Source of the DNA: Limnomonas spitsbergensis
Taxonomy: Eukaryota; Chlorophyta; Chlorophyceae; Chlamydomonadales
Assembly (NCBI GenBank): GCA_037349105.1
Contig: JAYJMM010000119.1
Location: 1,127,001-1,191,000, forward strand
Direction of reading: 5' to 3'
Length of the DNA: 64,000 bases
Shown: piece after piece, positions 37,001 to 45,929 of the stretch
How the letters are laid out: the number at the start of each line of letters is the position of its first letter
Numbering within the stretch: the stretch's first letter is position 1
The notes under the pieces: model-generated
The model's database searches: none
The model's input: the letters and a program-made list of their open reading frames with translations, nothing else
Told to the model about the DNA's origin: nothing
Program-made: the position numbers and the translations under genes

Positions 37001-40000
37001 TGAGGGCAAGGGTTGCTCGGGTAAGGGCTGGGCTGTTCAGGCAGGGTAAACATTTAAGGACCTGGGCCCTGATGGGGCCAGACAGCACTCTGCATCCTCA
37101 CGGACAGAAGCAGGATAGGGGTCAGTGGTTCTGCACACTAAGTGCATGTAGGGGGCCGCCGGGCGGCCAGCACTGGGCGGATTGGGTTCCAAATCCGGCC
37201 TTTGATTGACAGTCGAGGGAGCAGGTCTTGCTGCACCAGCCCCTCACGGCCTTGGGTCATTTTTTGTCACGGCCTTGGGCCGTGATGTAGCTGAAGCTAA
37301 GCTGAATCGTGTTTAAAGATACACGGATCGGCCTGGGCCTGGATTGCTTAGGGCTCATCGCATTGGGGTCCAAATTCACAATTAGATGGAAAGCCTCGAA
37401 AAAAGTTTTGAAGGTTCTCAACTTTTGAACCCTAAACCCTCATGTCCTCAGAGAGGAAGGGAGTCTTTCCCTCTTTGTCTTCTCCCTGTGCAGCCTAGTC
37501 TCTATCCTGCCTGCAGCTCATGGGCTCAACCTGCTGCACCTGTCCCTTTACTCTTCCTTTTCTCTAGAGGAGGGAAGTAGCTTTTGCAATACACTGCTAA
37601 GGCCCCTTCCTCCCATTTGCCTAAGGACTGCTTTGCCTCTTATCCCTGACCCCATGTCCCTGAACCCGTGCAGGGATGTTTGGGGTTCCATCCCAACCTC
37701 TAATGTTGTATCCCTAGACCCTAAACCCTGAACACAAATGATGTAACCCTTTTCAGGAGATGTTCAACAAGCTGGGCAAAGGGTTGGATCGTGAGCTGGA
37801 TGACATTGTACCAATGCTGTTGAAAAAGGCAGGGGAGGTCTCTAATGCAGGTGAGCTGCAAGGAGTAGAAAGGAAGCAGAAATGGAGGGGAGGATACGGG
37901 AAATTGAGCCAGGGAAGGGGGGGGGTGAGCAATGTTTATGCATGAAGGAGGGAAGGAAAGGGCGGGGGGTGGAGTTAGGGCTGAATGGGAGAATCCAGTG
38001 ATTCAGAAAGGAAAGGAGGGCTTTATAAAAGAGGGGGCGAAGGGGCACTGCATGGCTCCCGAAGTGGGTGGTGCCGTTGAGCTCGGCCAGGGCACACAGT
38101 CTTCACCCACCTGTGTCGTTTGGGTTCTGTGAGCTCATGAGCTCAACACATGTGACTGTTTGTTGCGACTTGCCTCTCTTCTATCCCGAGATGCATTGAC
38201 CCATCCCGTTTGTTTTTGAAACTCCCGGGTCTTTAGGAAATCCCTTGCCCGTGCGAGTTGCCCATGCGTCATTCCTGTATCGTAACTTCCCATCGACTCT
38301 CTCGGAACCCCAACATAGCTTCCTGTTCACTGTCCCGTGACCTTGACGTAAATTTGGAGGCTCTCTTTTGAACGCCGAAACAACTTTATATCAATACCAA
38401 TATTCCCCTCACATCCCTGGATATCTTAACTTGTGTAACCCTGAAATAACGCTGGAATAACTTACTAAAAGGTTTTCCGGTAACTTCCTCCCGGGGCGTA
38501 GGCCGTGAGAACTTCCTAACAGCAGAAGCCGACCGCACCCTCCACGAGATGTGCCGCAATGTGAGCGAAACGCGCGCCATCACGGCGCTCCTGCTTTGCG
38601 CCAACCACAAGTCACAGCACGTGAGGGCACGGGTCGCGTCGCACATCGACAGCGTGGTCGAGGGGCCCGGCGCGCGCGCGGCGCTGCTGGCCAACTGGTC
38701 CTGCCTGGAAAAGCTGTTCAAGACCGTCGCGGGATTCCTCAACGAGGGTGGGTGGATGAAGAACACACTGCGCACCGTTACGCTGATGGTTGCAATTCAA
38801 TTGGATGGATTCGATACAATTCGCCAAGTGATGGAATTGTGTATTATGGTCTCAAAGACAGGTGGAATATTCCAGATGACGTGGGGGCCCGAGACTTTCG
38901 GCCGAGACCTTAAGTCTAGACCCTACCCCTAGACCCCACCCCTAGACCATATGTCTATAAACTACCCCGAGACTTACAGCCTGGACCCTACCCCTAAGGT
39001 TTCAGGGTTCAGTTTCCCCCTGAACCCTAAACCAATAAGATGCTTATGAGACACTGTCTCAACCCTGAACCCTTACCTCTGCAGGTGCCCAAGAGACACG
39101 GACGTACGGCAAGCGGCTGATCTGGAACCTGAAGCAGCTCATCGGGAATAATTCGGACTTCGACCGGTTGGCGATGCAGCTGAAGCCTGAGCTGCTCAGG
39201 AAGAAGGTGTGGGTCACACCCAATCATCTGCATGTGTCAAATACGGCAATGATTACAACTGGTGACGGGATGTGGATCGAAGTCTTTAACCTGTTCAGGG
39301 TCCCTGCCCAACAAAGGAGTGTGCGTCATTCCTTTTTGTAATTTGTCTGTGTGCTTTGTTTCCTGGTGCCCTTGGTGCTGCAGGTCTCGGACGTGCTGGA
39401 GGGAATGAATGGGCCCCCGCCCCCGCCTAGCCGGGCTGTCGCCGGCTCCAGGCTGGTCTCACGGCAGAACCCCAGCAGCCCTGCAACCCGCTTCTCTGCG
39501 GGCGCGGTGAGTGGCTGCGACAGCCCCGACCTTTCGCAGCATGCACGGTCAACTGCGAGCGTCAGCGCCCCGGTCGGCGCGCACAGCAGCTACGGCGGGG
39601 GCGGCGCAGCGCCGGCGGCCGCCGTCGCCGCCGTTGCCGCCTCGCGGGCCACGCCTGAGCGGCGGCGGGCAATGCCGCCATCTGGCAGCAGTGCGCGTGA
39701 TCTGGCCAGCGGGAGTGGGCCGCCACCAGGGCTGCCCCGTGGGAACGCTGCCGGGAATAATCCTGGAGGCAACTTCAGCTCTGGGTTCAGTCCTCAGGCC
39801 CAGGAGGTGGGTTCGTTTCTGGGGCGGTAGGGTTTAGGTGTGAGAGTTTTGGATCCAGGGATTGCGGGGTTTACGAGTGGCAGGGTTTTGCATTCGGGTC
39901 TTTAGGGTCATTTCTTGGGGTGCAGGGTGTAGGTTCGGGGAGGAGGGCTCTCTAAGGGGGTGATTTTCAGGGTTTGGGATTCGGTGTTCCGACCTGTCCA

Positions 40001-43000
40001 GGAGGTGAGGGTGAACGCTCTGACTAGGCAGCCACAATGGCAAACAGAAATGTATCACTAATTAGAATGTGTTGAAAAGCTCTCACCAAACCTATATCAC
40101 CCGATTAAAACTAACCCTAACCCTACACCTAACGCTAGATAACCCCTCAAACTTTTGCAGAAGCCAGCATAGGCAAAGTATTTTTCACTAGGGATGTCAC
40201 TCGCGTTTGTGGGTTGAGGCAGTACAACAGGTCGGCCTCTAGGTGCAGCACCTGCTCAAAACTAAGGCCTCATGGCCGATAAGGATGAGTTGGGGTATGA
40301 GGAGGCATCTGAGAATGAGCTGATATCCTCTGAGAGTGCGTCGGAGGGAGAAGATGGGGAGCCAAAGGGGCAAGAGCTTGAAGGCGGGTGGGAGAGCAGC
40401 AGGATGGGAAGGGCACAGATCAAGCAGGGATCAGGGAGAAAGAGACGTTCACCAGTCGCTGTTATCCTGCCCTTTGCCAGGACCTACCATCGACCGTACT
40501 GCTTCTCTTATTGACCAGTTGTTGTTTTCCTGCCCTTTGCCAGGACCTACCATCGACCCTACTGCATCTGTTTTTGACCAGTTGATGTATGCCTGCCCTT
40601 GCCAGGACCTGCCATCGACCGTACTGCTTCTCTTATTGACCAGTTGCTGTTTTCCTGCCCTTTGCCAGGACCTATCCAAAGCTGTACTGCTTCTGAGTGC
40701 AAAGGACTTCCGGGAGCGTATTGACGGCCTTAAGGCGGTCCATCACATGGCGCCCAGCCTCTCTGCAGCGCCGGACGGCCTGCTGGTGCAACTCCTGGAT
40801 AACATGACGGTGAGCGCGGATCAGATAGACACAGAAGGGAGGCGAGTGGTCATAGGAATTTAAATGCGTGAAGTTGTTGACCTGTCGATTCAAATAAATT
40901 TAGTGGACAAGATGACGATGAGCGTTGATAAGATAGATGCTGAGGGGAGGTGAGGGGTCACAGGGATTTAAATGCGTGAAGATGTTGACCTGTTTGATTC
41001 ACATCTAGTGGGCAACGTGACGATAAGGTCTGATCGGAGATGCACAGAGGAGGCGTGGGGTGGAATGCGTGGAGTAGGGCGAATGATTAATATTTAAATC
41101 TGGTGGTGCGACTTGTGGACAAATGACAATGAGCAGACACAGAGGGGATGCACGGGAAGCTGCACTGCTGTACTGCAGCTCTGCTTTGGTGTATGTGTAG
41201 GTCCAGCTGATGACCCATTTCTCATACCCTGATGCCTTGAAGATCCGGCTGCTGTGTGTTCCTCCAAGGCCCTCATCCTGAAGTGTTTCAGATCTGGCTG
41301 GTGTACCTTCCCCAAACTCTGCTGCCCTCACAGATCTGGCTACTGTATGTTTCCCCAAACCCTAATGCCCTCACAGATGTGGCTGGTGTATGTTTCCCCA
41401 AACTCTGCTGCCCTCACAGATCTGGCTACTGTATGTTTCCCCAAACCCTGATGCCCTCACAGATCTGGCTACTGTATGTTTCCCCAAACCCTAATGCCCT
41501 CACAGATGTGGCTACTGTATGTTTCCCCAAACCCTGATGCCCTCACAGATCTGGCTACTGTATGTTTCCCCAAACTCTGCTGCCCTCACAGATCTGGCTA
41601 CTGTATGTTTCCCCAAACCCTAATGCCCTCACAGATGTGGCTACTGTATGTTTCCCCAAACCCTGATGCCCTCACAGATGTGGCTACTGTATGTTTCCCC
41701 AAACCCTGATGCCCTCACAGATGTGGCTACTGTATGTTTCCCCAAACCCTGATGCCCTCACAGATGTGGCTACTGTATGTTTCCCCAAACCCTGATGCCC
41801 TCACAGATCTGGCTACTGTATGTTCCCCCAAACTCTGCTGCCCTCACAGATCTGGCTACTGTATGTTTCCCCAAACTCTGCTGCCCTCACAGATCTGGCT
41901 ACTGTATGTTTCCCCAAACCCTGATGCCCTCACAGATCTGGCTACTGTATGTTTCCCCAAACCCTAATGCCCTCACAGATGTGGCTGGTGTATGTTTCCC
42001 CAAACTCTGCTGCCCTCACAGATCTGGCTACTGTATGTTTCCCCAAACCCTGATGCCCTCACAGATTTGGCTACTGCATGTTTCCCCAAACCCTAATGCC
42101 CTCACAGATGTGGCTGGTGTATGTTTCCCCAAACTCTGCTGCCCTCACAGATCTGGCTACTGTATGTTTCCCCAAACCCTGATGCCCTCACAGATGTGGC
42201 TACTGTATGTTTCCCCAAACCCTGATGCCCTCACAGATGTGGCTACTGTATGTTTCCCCAAACCCTGATGCCCTCACAGATCTGGCTACTGTATGTTTCC
42301 CCAAACCCTAATGCCCTCACAGATCTGGCTACTGTATGTTTCCCCAAACTCTGCTGCCCTCACAGATCTGGCTACTGTATGTTTCCCCAAACCCTAATGC
42401 CCTCACAGATGTGGCTACTGTATGTTTCCCCAAACCCTAATGCCCTCACAGATCTGGCTGGTGTATGTTTCCCCAAACTCTGCTGCCCTCACAGATCTGG
42501 CTACTGTATGTTTCCCCAAACCCTAATGCCCTCACAGATCTGGCTACTGTATGTTTCCCCAAACCCTAATGCCCTCACAGATGTGGCTGGTGTATATTTC
42601 CCCAAACCCTGATGCCCTTTCATATTTGGCTGGTTTATCTTTCCCCAAACCCTGGTGCCATGTAGATCCGGATAGGCGACGGCAACAGCAAGGTCAGCGT
42701 GGCCGCTCTTGAGACCCTGGGCTCCTTGTTCTCCGCCCTGCGGGAGCGCTCCTCAGTCGGCCTCAACACGCTAGTGCCGGCCGTGGCAACGAGCCTTGGA
42801 TCCACCAACGAAAAGGTGAGCGGGCCGGGCGTGGTGTGGGGAAAGAAATGTGGCTGAAAGGTGAGAGAGAAGCAGCATGAATGCGATGGGAAGCTGACAG
42901 GAAGGTGACAGGAAACTGATGGGAAGGCAGGTGGAAGACAGGTGGAAGCTAACAGGAAGGTGGCAGGAAACTGGTGAGGGGGTCAGAGGAAGGTGGAGGG

Positions 43001-44627
43001 AAGGTGGAGGATATGATTGGCTTGGCTAGCAAGGTGGCGGGTGGCAGCTGGTGTGGTCCTGTAACTCTTTACTCATTAAAATCTCACCATCCTACCCTCC
43101 AATGCCCGTTGTCCCGAAAGGTTCGTGTGGCGGCGGCCCAAGCGGCGGACTGCCTCGTAGCATCCGTCGAGCCTGCGCTGCTGGTGCAGGTGGGGCCTTT
43201 GGGTACAGGGTTTTGGCGCTGATTGCTTATATGGGTGGTTAGGGCTCAGGCCCTGCTGGTCCAGGTTTCAGCTTCAGGTTAGGGTAGTGTTGTGTGTTTC
43301 AGCTGGGGGCTCAGGTTTACGAGTTAGGTGGTCTGGCGTGCAGCAAAATAAACACTGGTTTGTGTTGCAGGATTTTTTCGGGAAGGGCTGCAGGTTGTGA
43401 GCATTGGCGTTGCACAAATGAAAATTTCGCCCGGTTGCCAGTACAGGCCCTACATTGACAATTGAATATCTAAACCGTTAAACCCTGAATTGTAGTTCCT
43501 ACCGGCACCCCAACCAAAAAGAATGTGATGAAGGTTGCAGGCATGACGCTAGACATATGCAAACACCTGGTATCTGAAACACCCTACAGAACGGGAATCA
43601 CTTCATCGTATGGATGGCCCAAGCTGGAGCAAATGGTTGACTTAAGCCGGAGTGTTTGGTTTGCCTAAGCCTATGTGTTTATTTGGCCTAAGCCTGAACC
43701 CTACCCTCTGCCTCTTACGACCCACAGACCCTGAGCTCCTGCACTCCTGGTTGGTCCCTCAAGGCTGCCCCTCACCCCCTTTGCCCCACAGAACCTGAGT
43801 CACTGTGTCTCCAATGGCGGCGTTCGCGGGAAGCTGGTGCTGGTGGATAAGCTGGAGGCCGTCATCGATGCTGTGTACCAGGCGAAGCCCCAGCTGGTGG
43901 TCAGGTCAGTGTTGCTGTATTACATTGGCTAGGCTGGGCGTTTCCAAATTAGTGGTAGCCTCTGAAAAGGGCAAGGTTTTACCGGTGTGTAACCATTTGT
44001 CCAGCTCTTAGTTCCAATGGAGTGCCTGGTGAAACGTATGCAAGCCCTTGCCGCCATGCTGAGCACCTGCATGGCTACATGGCCGCACGCTCTCAATGTC
44101 GGTCCATTCCGGGTACGCTTGCAAGCGTACCCGGGAGGGGATCACGAGGGCTGTGAATGAACGATGAAAAGGAAATGCGATGCGAGGAGGCAGGTGACCC
44201 TGCCCCGCCTGAAGGGGATCGCTCAAATTGACGGATGTGGTGCGGTGTGGATGTTTCCTAGCATCAGGAGGTTTGGGACGCCATCACGGACCTTCACTAT
44301 TGCCTCACCTCATCATGCTCTGCTGCATAGGCATCAAATTGGATGGGAAATATGAGGGGAAACTGAAACCAGGAACCTGATCATGACCACAGGTATGCAC
44401 TACCCGCCGCGCTTGCTATCGCTAATGATGCCAAGGGAGGGAGTGAGGTGCGCACGGCGGCGACGCAGCTGCTGGCGGCGCTGGCGCGGAACATGGGACA
44501 GGCCCTTGTGGACCACGCGGCCACGCTGCCGGCGGCGCAGCAGCAGCGTGTGCTGGACGCGGCAGCGGCAGCGGGCGTGGGAATGGGCGGGGCGAGTGCC
44601 CAGCTGCAGCAGCAGCGCTACTATTGA
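13052..44627 (+). CDS. TOGARAM1: TOGARAM1/crescerin-like TOG-array protein, 25 exons
   Basis: Exons: 13052-13317, 14356-14461, 15984-16064, 17011-17193, 17420-17594, 18229-18568, 25545-25659, 26069-26182, 26926-27055, 32349-32771, 32861-33045, 33365-33511, 34128-34277, 34959-35300, 35829-35944, 36570-36693, 37757-37850, 38502-38747, 39085-39206, 39384-39806, 40669-40809, 42666-42815, 43121-43189, 43792-43904, 44393-44627. Every junction is AG/GT and all phases agree, giving 1529 aa ending in TGA. TOG domains lie at about residues 1-235, 920-1160 and 1295-1529, separated by Ser/Pro/Gly-rich linkers. FGFVPRRVIENLQD, LLSAKDFRERIDGLKA and the C-terminal RTAATQLLAALARNMGQAL match conserved positions of TOGARAM1/crescerin, which binds tubulin and shapes axonemal microtubules; human TOGARAM1 mutations cause a Joubert-type ciliopathy. 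The extra N-terminal TOG of the human protein is not found. An in-frame TAG at 13031 precedes the ATG, but upstream exons remain possible. Confidence 0.85.
13374..14103. repeat. Direct repeat pair flanking intron 1 material
   Basis: GCCCAGGGGCTGGTCTTGGAAGACGTCTGC (13374-13403, split here as GGGGCTGGTCTTGGAAGACG) recurs as GGGGCTGGGCTTGGAAGACG at about 14078-14103, after a run of about 19 G (14056-14074). Confidence 0.6.
14533..14618. repeat. Near-perfect 38-bp hairpin (inverted repeat, 9-nt loop)
   Basis: Left arm 14533-14571 and right arm 14581-14618 are reverse complements with a single extra C in the left arm. The loop is GCATCAAGG. It sits in intron 2 of the TOGARAM1-like gene, so the pre-mRNA would carry a strong stem. 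It resembles a miRNA-precursor-type foldback or a small MITE-like palindrome. Confidence 0.85.
14650..15470. repeat. 15-bp degenerate tandem repeat
   Basis: Units of the type TTGCATGGGCTGGGY alternate with TTCATAGGATGGGYT across about 820 bp, decaying toward the 3' side. The 15-bp period keeps all frames open (GLHGLG-type pentapeptides), which explains the long open frames. Intronic (between 14461 and 15984). Confidence 0.9.
16380..16430 (+). pseudogene. Degenerate duplicate of exon 3 of the TOGARAM1-like gene
   Basis: CCCAACATGCTGGTCAGGAT followed by AAGGTGATGATCACCTATGCCAAGGTCAGT mirrors the 3' half of exon 3 and its donor (16030-16070), about 365 bp downstream. Intron sequence after the donor (ATTGGGGGC) is also shared. 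It would read NMLVRMKVMITYAK. It keeps a better donor (GTCAGT) than the real exon (GTCAGA), but its 5' half has decayed and lacks a clear acceptor. Confidence 0.7.
19375..25500. repeat. 6.1-kb C-rich satellite, 16-bp unit
   Basis: The unit is ACCTCACACTCCCCCC with common CCCCACACT and CCCCACATT variants, roughly 380 copies, in the intron 18569-25544. Plus-strand frames stay open because the unit has no stop and 16 is not a multiple of 3, so proline-rich ORFs here are artefacts. A non-satellite segment of about 78 bp is embedded four times. A second landmark (TTCCCCCTTCCTCAC doublets) at about 21668 and 23941 shows that roughly 2.2 kb was duplicated as a block. Confidence 0.97.
21291..25365. 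repeat. Four copies of a 78-bp segment inside the C-rich satellite
   Basis: Copies at 21291-21367, 22170-22247, 23079-23156 and 25288-25365 are almost identical. Each starts ATTTCCCTCACAGGCAAACC and ends CACATTGCTGC. Spacing is 879, 909 and 2209 bp. Each begins with a consensus-quality 3' splice site (TTTCCCTCACAG). They mark higher-order duplication of the array. Confidence 0.9.
26069..26182 (+). other. Linker exon 8 of the TOGARAM1-like gene
   Basis: 38 codons, phase 0, reading LRNDSNGSSAASPSSEVESP. Acceptor TTGCTGCAG, donor GTAAGC. A partial older copy of its 5' part (GCCTGTCACAGAATGGTTGC at about 25903) lies upstream in the same intron. Confidence 0.65.
26394..26822. repeat. 84-bp minisatellite, 5 copies
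   Basis: Unit begins CTGGAGGGGCACAGGTTAAG and ends ATATCATAGGGGCT. The 84-bp length keeps frames open, giving spurious ORFs (residues GHRLRIVHTRWPCL). It lies in the intron 26183-26925. Confidence 0.95.
27085..30933. repeat. 20-bp direct repeats flanking the G-rich array
   Basis: ACCGGAAATAATCAACAGGT (27085-27104) and ACCGGAATAAATCAACAGGT (30914-30933) bracket the array, each preceded by GGTGTGTAT. The array therefore probably grew inside a short duplicated segment. Confidence 0.8.
27105..30900. repeat. 3.8-kb G-rich array (GGTGTAG / GGGGGGG)
   Basis: Variable units join GTGTAGGTGTAGGTGT with G runs of 5-19 and segments such as GTGTAAGGGGTGGGGGGG or GTGTGTGAGGGGGGGTG. It lies in the intron 27056-32348, G-rich on the coding strand, opposite to the C-rich satellite upstream. 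G runs this long and regular would favour G-quadruplexes in DNA and pre-mRNA. The minus-strand Thr/Pro/Tyr-rich ORF across it is an artefact of the repeat. Confidence 0.97.
32040..32330. repeat. Pyrimidine-rich tandem repeat before exon 10
   Basis: Repeats of CGTCCACCCTACCCCCCTTC and CCAACACCACTCRTCCATCC run to just before the acceptor CACGCCGCAG of the exon at 32349, and act as an unusually long polypyrimidine tract. Confidence 0.75.
33290..33335. repeat. Telomere-like CCCTGAA tract in an intron
   Basis: Three to four consecutive AACCCTG units. Similar AACCCTAAACCCTGAACCC pieces occur at 19295-19320, 37430-37440, 39010-39070 and 40105-40125. They resemble interstitial TTTAGGG/TTCAGGG repeats. 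Confidence 0.6.
33530..33880. repeat. Polypurine (GGA-rich) tract
   Basis: About 350 bp of G/A-rich sequence (GAGGAGGAGG, GGGGAAAGGGAGAGG) in the intron 33512-34127, just after an exon. It could form triplex DNA; no gene is present. Confidence 0.8.
34695..34958. repeat. Tandem copies of the exon-14 acceptor region
   Basis: About 85-bp units each pair a CCCCAG/CCCTGG-type 3' splice site with GGCAAGRMGTG or TGCAAGGATTAAGC and GCTGCTTAGGGTCGAGGG. The true exon at 34959 starts CCCCAG|GTCAAGGAGCGAGC. Three decayed copies precede it (near 34698, 34782 and 34866). Confidence 0.65.
35955..36070. repeat. 26-bp tandem repeat directly after a splice donor
   Basis: CGCCCCCCACACAGGGCCTG-type units, four to five copies, start about 10 bp after the donor at 35945. 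Each holds a CACACAG acceptor-like site. Confidence 0.85.
36694..37756. other. Intron, no other feature seen
   Basis: About 1.06 kb between TOG exons 16 and 17. Contains AACCCTAAACCC-type telomere-like scraps but no repeat array or second gene that I can support. Confidence 0.5.
40466..40668. repeat. 63-bp tandem copies of an exon's own 3' splice site
   Basis: CTGCCCTTTGCCAGGACCTA occurs four times, with AG ends at 40480, 40543, 40605 and 40668. The last is the true acceptor of the exon at 40669 (GACCTATCC). The decoys would start DLPSTVLLLLL against the real DLSKAVLLLSA, so exon sequence was duplicated with the splice site. Confidence 0.9.
40797..41140. repeat. Decayed tandem copies of a splice-donor region
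   Basis: The junction AACATGACG|GTGAGCGCGGAT at 40809 is followed by copies near 40912 (AAGATGACGATGAGCGTTGAT), 41017 (AACGTGACGATAAGGTCTGAT) and 41120. The copies share following blocks (GATAGAYRCWGARGGGAGG, ATTTAAATGCGTGAAG). In each copy the GT is changed to AT, so the extra donors are dead. Confidence 0.8.
41240..42660. repeat. 43-bp minisatellite containing a 3' splice site, about 30 copies
   Basis: Unit: CCCTCACAGATCTGGCTACT followed by GTATGTTTCCCCAAACCCTAATG. Each copy has a pyrimidine-rich CTCACAG|ATCTGG acceptor. The true acceptor of the next exon at 42666 is GCCATGTAG|ATCCGG, preceded by the same CTTTCCCCAAACCCTGGTGCC context. The array is therefore an amplified version of the exon's own 3' splice region. 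Confidence 0.95.
42830..43020. repeat. Purine-rich short repeats
   Basis: GGAAGCTGACAGGAAGGTGA-like units repeat irregularly in the short intron 42816-43120. Confidence 0.6.
43715..43791. repeat. Duplicated acceptor before exon 24
   Basis: GACCCACAG|ACCCTGAGCTCCTGCAC (about 43728) precedes the true GCCCCACAG|AACCTGAGTCACTGTG (43792) by about 64 bp. Confidence 0.6.
44109..44134. repeat. Perfect 26-bp palindrome
   Basis: Centre GCTTGCAAGC, arms CCGGGTAC/GTACCCGG. No loop. Located in the last intron of the TOGARAM1-like gene. Could be a protein-binding site or a cruciform; no known site is recognised. Confidence 0.9.
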
Positions 44628-44921
44628 TGGAAGCTGCAATGCTGTACTGCAGATCTGCTGTACTGCCGGTGCCATGTGGTACTGCCCCTGCGGATCCTGC
44701 TCACTAGCATTTGTTGCTTGAGCGTTGATGCAGCCATCCATGAGTCTAGTTGGAAAGAGCCAGGGGCTTTGAATAGTTTCAGACTCGCAAGCCGTTCTGA
44801 GCCTCAGTGCTAGGATTTTTTTTTCAATATCCATAAATCCATGTTGGGTTTTCAGATCTGAAATGACGCGCCCCCTCCCCATTACTGTGCATATTTCAGG
44901 GCCAGACCACGCACTTGATCA

Positions 44922-45110
44922 TTACCGTACTATCAGTATCCATTGGTATTCAGGATGGTCTGAAAACACGAAACCACTGTGGATGAAGTGGCATAAATTA
45001 AATGAAGCATGGCCGCACCATGGTTTTAGCAGGATATCGGTATGGTATCTAGAAATTAACTATCCCATCCCCTACCATCCTTACGTGGCGGAGCCTTGAA
45101 CAGGTCTGAA
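44922..45110. repeat. Dispersed repeat copy plus a SINE-body-like stretch
   Basis: 44922-44993 matches 3331-3405. The following 45007-45105 resembles the SINE body at 45762-45855: CATGGCYGCACCATGG, then CCCTACCA and GTGGCSGAGC in the same order. It probably lies in the 3' UTR or flank of the TOGARAM1-like gene. Confidence 0.55.
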
Positions 45111-45419
45111 TGTGCTCCGGTATGCAAAATCATGAACTCGTGTGTTGTGAAATCGGAGAACTCTGATTAACTTATGTGTTTCACTTTACTCTCTAGTTGC
45201 AAGCCAGCCGGGTGAAACAGGCGAACAGCTTCTGCGCTCCTTAACTAGACTATTCTTATGTGTTGATAAGTCATGTGCCCTCCAACATTCCAAAGAAGAA
45301 GAGATGCCTGGTCTCCTGGGTCGATCTCCAGAGCTTCATTCATTGGCGTGCGGATGGTGGGCAACTATGTGATATATCAGGGCCTGTGCAAGTTGTTCAT
45401 CCATGTGACCATATCAGCT

Positions 45420-45424
45420 TGTAA
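45420..45424 (+). terminator. Candidate TGTAA poly(A) signal of the TOGARAM1-like gene
   Basis: First TGTAA after the stop codon at 44627, giving a 3' UTR of about 0.8 kb, within the normal range for chlorophyte genes. Chance occurrence cannot be excluded. Confidence 0.3.
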
Positions 45425-45626
45425 CGCCCCTCCACAATCAGTGACTACTTCAATGCATGCACCGATTCGTAATGGGATGCCATGCAGGAAGTGGTGAACC
45501 ACATCAGCAGAATAATTATTGTTTAATCCATGTTGAGGAAGAAGCTCTCAATAGCCACCACAAAGTGCGGATGACCACGATCCGTTGGTTCCTAAGGACG
45601 TGTCATATGTGAGATCCTAGTTCTAA

Positions 45627-45929
45627 GGGGGGGATGGTCCAGTGGTATAACGCTGGTGGCATGCATACCCAGAGGCTGAGGGATCGGACCCGCCACACGA
45701 TCTTCTCTCTCCCCCCGACTAGAGTGCTGGGTTCCATGTTCCGGCCCCTCACATAGGAGAATGGCATGGCTGCACCATGGCCCAGGCTGTGCATGGTAGC
45801 TGGAATTGAGCCTAGTCATTCCCTACCAGCCCCTTGTGGCCGAGCGTTCAGCAGGGCCCATCGGATTAATGACGTTTACACCTCTGGGCCATGCTGAAAT
45901 GAAGCTCGGCCACGTCGGCAAACAAAAAG
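45627..45929 (+). mobile_element. tRNA-derived SINE with a LINE-type tail
   Basis: The head (45627-45700) has Pol III boxes at tRNA-like spacing: A box TGGTCCAGTGG and B box GGATCGGACCC. A short body follows, then a tail with GACGTTTACACCTCTGGGCC and GCTCGGCCACGTCGGCAAAC plus an A-rich end. The tail is the same as the terminal block of the LINE at 10966-11046. SINEs commonly borrow the 3' end of a partner LINE so that its reverse transcriptase recognises them. About 300 bp, in the tail-to-tail spacer. Confidence 0.7.

Larger units (their letters stand above)
35829..39206 (+). other. Second TOG domain (exons 15-19)
   Basis: Exons read LKALQIANNADRKELDWQAQ, RLVKYHPELIRASLHEVV, FNKLGKGLDRELDDIVPMLL, NHKSQHVRARVASHI and GNNSDFDRLAMQLKPELL. 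DWQAQHEAL matches the TOG helix-1 pattern (DWexxxxaL), and the LDxxLDxxVxxLLxKAGE stretch matches the third TOG of TOGARAM1. Confidence 0.8.
40669..44627 (+). other. Third TOG domain (exons 21-25) and C-terminus
   Basis: Reads LLSAKDFRERIDGLKAVH, GDGNSKVSVAALETLGSLF, VRVAAAQAADCLVASVEPAL, GKLVLVDKLEAVIDAVYQAK and VRTAATQLLAALARNMG, ending in a Gln-rich tail before TGA at 44625. This matches the C-terminal TOG of TOGARAM1, including the KAxxxxxLxxxxxxxYQxKP stretch. Confidence 0.8.

Noticed and set aside
41256..42612. Series of ORFs reading FPQTLMPSQIWLLYV-type peptides
   Set aside because: By-products of the 43-bp intronic minisatellite; frames interrupt each other.
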